DNA of 14,584 bases, taken from positions 1 through 14,584 of the forward strand of contig JAPLKR010000049.1 of assembly GCA_026387965.1 (NCBI GenBank). Direction: 5' to 3'. Positions 13,265-14,584 of this stretch are shown piece after piece. This DNA is from Fusobacteriota bacterium. GTDB lineage: Bacteria; Fusobacteriota; Fusobacteriia; JAPLKR01. The notes under the pieces are model-generated. The model was given only the letters and a program-made list of their open reading frames with translations. It ran no database searches and was not told the origin of the DNA. Position 1 is the stretch's first letter. Every line of letters begins with the position of its first letter. The position numbers and the translations under genes were made by a program.

Positions 13265-13915
13265 TTAATGTTTTAAGTGTGGTTTTAATATTTTGAAATT
13301 ATTTTTAGAAAGTTTTATGATATATTTATCTTCAATGAGTTTTGCAATAACTCGCGACAATGAGGGACGGGAAACCTGAAAAAATTGAGCAAGTTCTTCT
13401 ATGTTCATAGTTATTTTGGCAATTCTATCTTCAGAATGCGCCTGAAGATAAGCCATAAACTTATCTTCAATAGTCTTATGGTTAAAATTAAAGTATATTT
13501 TATTAGAAAGAAAACTCATGTTTTTAGAAAGAATTGTAAGGAAATTTTGAAGAAGTTGGGTATTTGATTGAAGCATTTCTGTAAAAATCACTTTAGAAAT
13601 AACAAAGATAACGGCATCGCTAACGACTCTTAAATCAACAGGGTATTCTCCGCTCCCAAAGATAAAAGCAGGAGCCACCAAATCCCCGGGTTTTCTCATT
13701 TCTATAGGAAAAACATTTCCGTTATCATCAAGCATTTCAGCTTGAATACTACCATTGATGACAATCAGTATACCTGGAATTTCTTCACCACGATAAGCAA
13801 TATAGCTTTCTTTGATAAATTTTTGCATTGTGTGCGTGTTGGAAGAAATAAGGCTAGTTATATCTTCTAATTTCATTTTTTTAAAAAGAGGCGTATTTTC
13901 TAAAATTTTAAACAT
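13265..13915 (-). CDS. Crp/Fnr-family transcriptional regulator
   Basis: I chose ATG 13915 (216 residues), preceded by AAAAAGGAC; an in-frame start at 13975 would lie in the terminator of the upstream gene. Residues about 15-115 form a cyclic-nucleotide-binding-type sensor fold (FIKESYIAYRGEEIPGILIV, INGSIQAEM, GDLVAPAFIFG), followed by a long dimerisation helix (LLQNFLTILSKNMSFLSNKI) and a winged helix at about 173-193 (ELAQFFQVSRPSLSRVIAKL). The N-terminus lacks the cysteines that hold the Fnr [4Fe-4S] cluster. Relatives in anaerobes include HcpR, which controls hcp in response to nitric oxide, so the ferredoxin-hcp operon in this window is a plausible target; this is inference. A -10 (TATACT, 13949-13944) gives a transcript start near 13937. 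Confidence 0.88.
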   Translation of the reverse strand: MFKILENTPLFKKMKLEDITSLISSNTHTMQKFIKESYIAYRGEEIPGILIVINGSIQAEMLDDNGNVFPIEMRKPGDLVAPAFIFGSGEYPVDLRVVSDAVIFVISKVIFTEMLQSNTQLLQNFLTILSKNMSFLSNKIYFNFNHKTIEDKFMAYLQAHSEDRIAKITMNIEELAQFFQVSRPSLSRVIAKLIEDKYIIKLSKNNFKILKPHLKH

Positions 13916-13962
13916 TTTTAGTCCTTTTTTATTGTTTTTCCACAGTATAGCATAAATTGTTG

Positions 13963-13991
13963 AAAAAAACCACATTGCGTTAGCAACATGG
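13963..13991 (-). terminator. pgi: Terminator of pgi
   Basis: On the minus strand CCATGTTGC (13991-13983) pairs with GCAATGTGG (13978-13970), with two G-U pairs and a TAAC loop, and runs into seven Ts. It begins eleven bases after the pgi stop codon and partly overlaps the upstream edge of the regulator promoter. Confidence 0.82.
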
Positions 13992-14001
13992 CTTTAATTA
14001 T

Positions 14002-14584
14002 TTATTTTAGTCTTGCAAGTAGCGCTTCTCTTTGTGTTTCATATCCTTTTTTTCCTAATAGTGCAAACATATTGACTTTATATGCCTCTACACCTGGTTG
14101 GTTAAATGGATTGATTGCATTTAAATACCCACTGATAGCACATGCTTTTTCAAAGAAGTAGAAAAGGTATCCAAGTGAATATTCTGAAAAATCCGGAACA
14201 TTAAGTACTAAGTTAGGTACTTGGCCGTCTGTATGTGCTAAAATCACCCCTTTTAAAGCCGTATGATTAACCTCATCAAGGGTTTTCCCCTCAAGGTAGT
14301 TTAATCCATCTAAATCCACAGCCGCTTTTTTCATTAAAATCTTTTCTTCGATGTTTTCCACATTTAAGACGGTTTCGAACAGATGTCTCTCACCCTCTTG
14401 AATGTACTGTCCCATTGAGTGAAGGTCTGCTGAGTTGTCAACGCTTGCTGGGAAAATTCCTCTGAAATCTTTTCCTTCAGACTCTCCAAAAAGCTGTTTA
14501 TACCACTCTGATACATAGTGACAATCTGGCTCATAGTTTACTAAAATCTCAATTTTTTTCCCTTTTCTGTACATGATGTTTCTA
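14002..14584 (-). CDS. pgi: Glucose-6-phosphate isomerase, C-terminal part (runs off the right edge)
   Basis: About 193 C-terminal residues are present; the frame stays open to the edge, so MYRKGK (14574) is internal and not the start. The enzyme interconverts glucose-6-phosphate and fructose-6-phosphate in glycolysis in the cytoplasm. The sequence closely follows the roughly 450-residue Bacillus-type enzymes: [29 protein letters not shown], the active-site His in DLHSMGQ, a [18 protein letters not shown] segment, HTDGQVPNL, and the catalytic Lys in [15 protein letters not shown]. All active-site residues in this part are conserved. It is followed by its own terminator and then by the Crp/Fnr gene on the same strand, which has a separate promoter. 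Confidence 0.96.
   Translation of the reverse strand, partial: RNIMYRKGKKIEILVNYEPDCHYVSEWYKQLFGESEGKDFRGIFPASVDNSADLHSMGQYIQEGERHLFETVLNVENIEEKILMKKAAVDLDGLNYLEGKTLDEVNHTALKGVILAHTDGQVPNLVLNVPDFSEYSLGYLFYFFEKACAISGYLNAINPFNQPGVEAYKVNMFALLGKKGYETQREALLARLK

Noticed and set aside
1-14584. CRISPR array, tRNA, rRNA, prophage or toxin-antitoxin system
   Set aside because: No regularly spaced repeats, no recognisable structural RNA genes, and no paired toxin/antitoxin or phage structural motifs were seen on either strand.

Overview
The window comes from an AT-rich bacterium (roughly one third G+C by eye) with a two-membrane envelope and an anaerobic or microaerobic way of life. The envelope is indicated by an OmpA-type peptidoglycan-binding lipoprotein, two further lipoproteins, a CsgG-type exported protein and a beta-barrel protein ending in Phe. 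The life style is indicated by a ferredoxin-hcp operon whose Hcp has the anaerobe-type N-terminal cysteine spacing. I cannot name the phylum from sequence alone.

Layout, left to right. 2-974 (+): the tail of an unrecognised protein, then the OmpA-like lipoprotein, closed by a strong terminator. 1087-3588 (+): a 4Fe-4S ferredoxin-like protein and hydroxylamine reductase Hcp, the metabolic core of the window. 3750-4163 (+): a small lipoprotein. 4329-5254 (-): an Ig-like lipoprotein whose signal peptide is one base out of frame at an A6 run. 5436-7264 (-): an intact MHS-family transporter behind a broken GNAT acetyltransferase gene. 7265-7846: gene-poor, with an unusually GC-rich island carrying a perfect 18-bp palindrome and two unrecognised small frames. 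7847-8539 (-): a CsgG-domain exported protein. 8540-9563: hairpins, a REP-like palindromic element and the C-terminal half of a broken MFS transporter. 9565-10050 (-): a small multi-pass membrane protein, followed upstream by a second REP-like element. 10224-11339 (-): a promoter with a repeated operator, then a six-helix membrane protein, a winged-helix regulator and a downstream frame that may have lost its start codon. 11543-12613 (+): an outer-membrane barrel protein. 12642-12930 (-): an IS30-family transposase remnant. 13004-13231 (-): an orphan frame. 13265-13915 (-): a Crp/Fnr-family regulator. 14002-14584 (-): the C-terminal part of glucose-6-phosphate isomerase.

Two themes stand out. 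First, regulation: the ferredoxin-hcp promoter has a 14-bp inverted repeat centred at -41.5 from the predicted start, the classical activator position for Crp/Fnr proteins, and a Crp/Fnr regulator lies about 12 kb away. The membrane protein/winged-helix pair has a TTGACA-N17-TACTAT promoter whose -10 lies in a duplicated ATAGTACT site, which suggests autoregulation. Second, decay: a GNAT gene with three lesions, a half MFS gene with two frameshifts, an IS30 remnant, a probable start-codon loss, an off-frame lipoprotein and two REP-like elements all lie within 9 kb. Several lesions are single-base changes in homopolymers, so sequencing error or phase variation must be separated from true pseudogenes. 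I found no rRNA, tRNA or CRISPR array and no clear novel multi-gene defence-type system.
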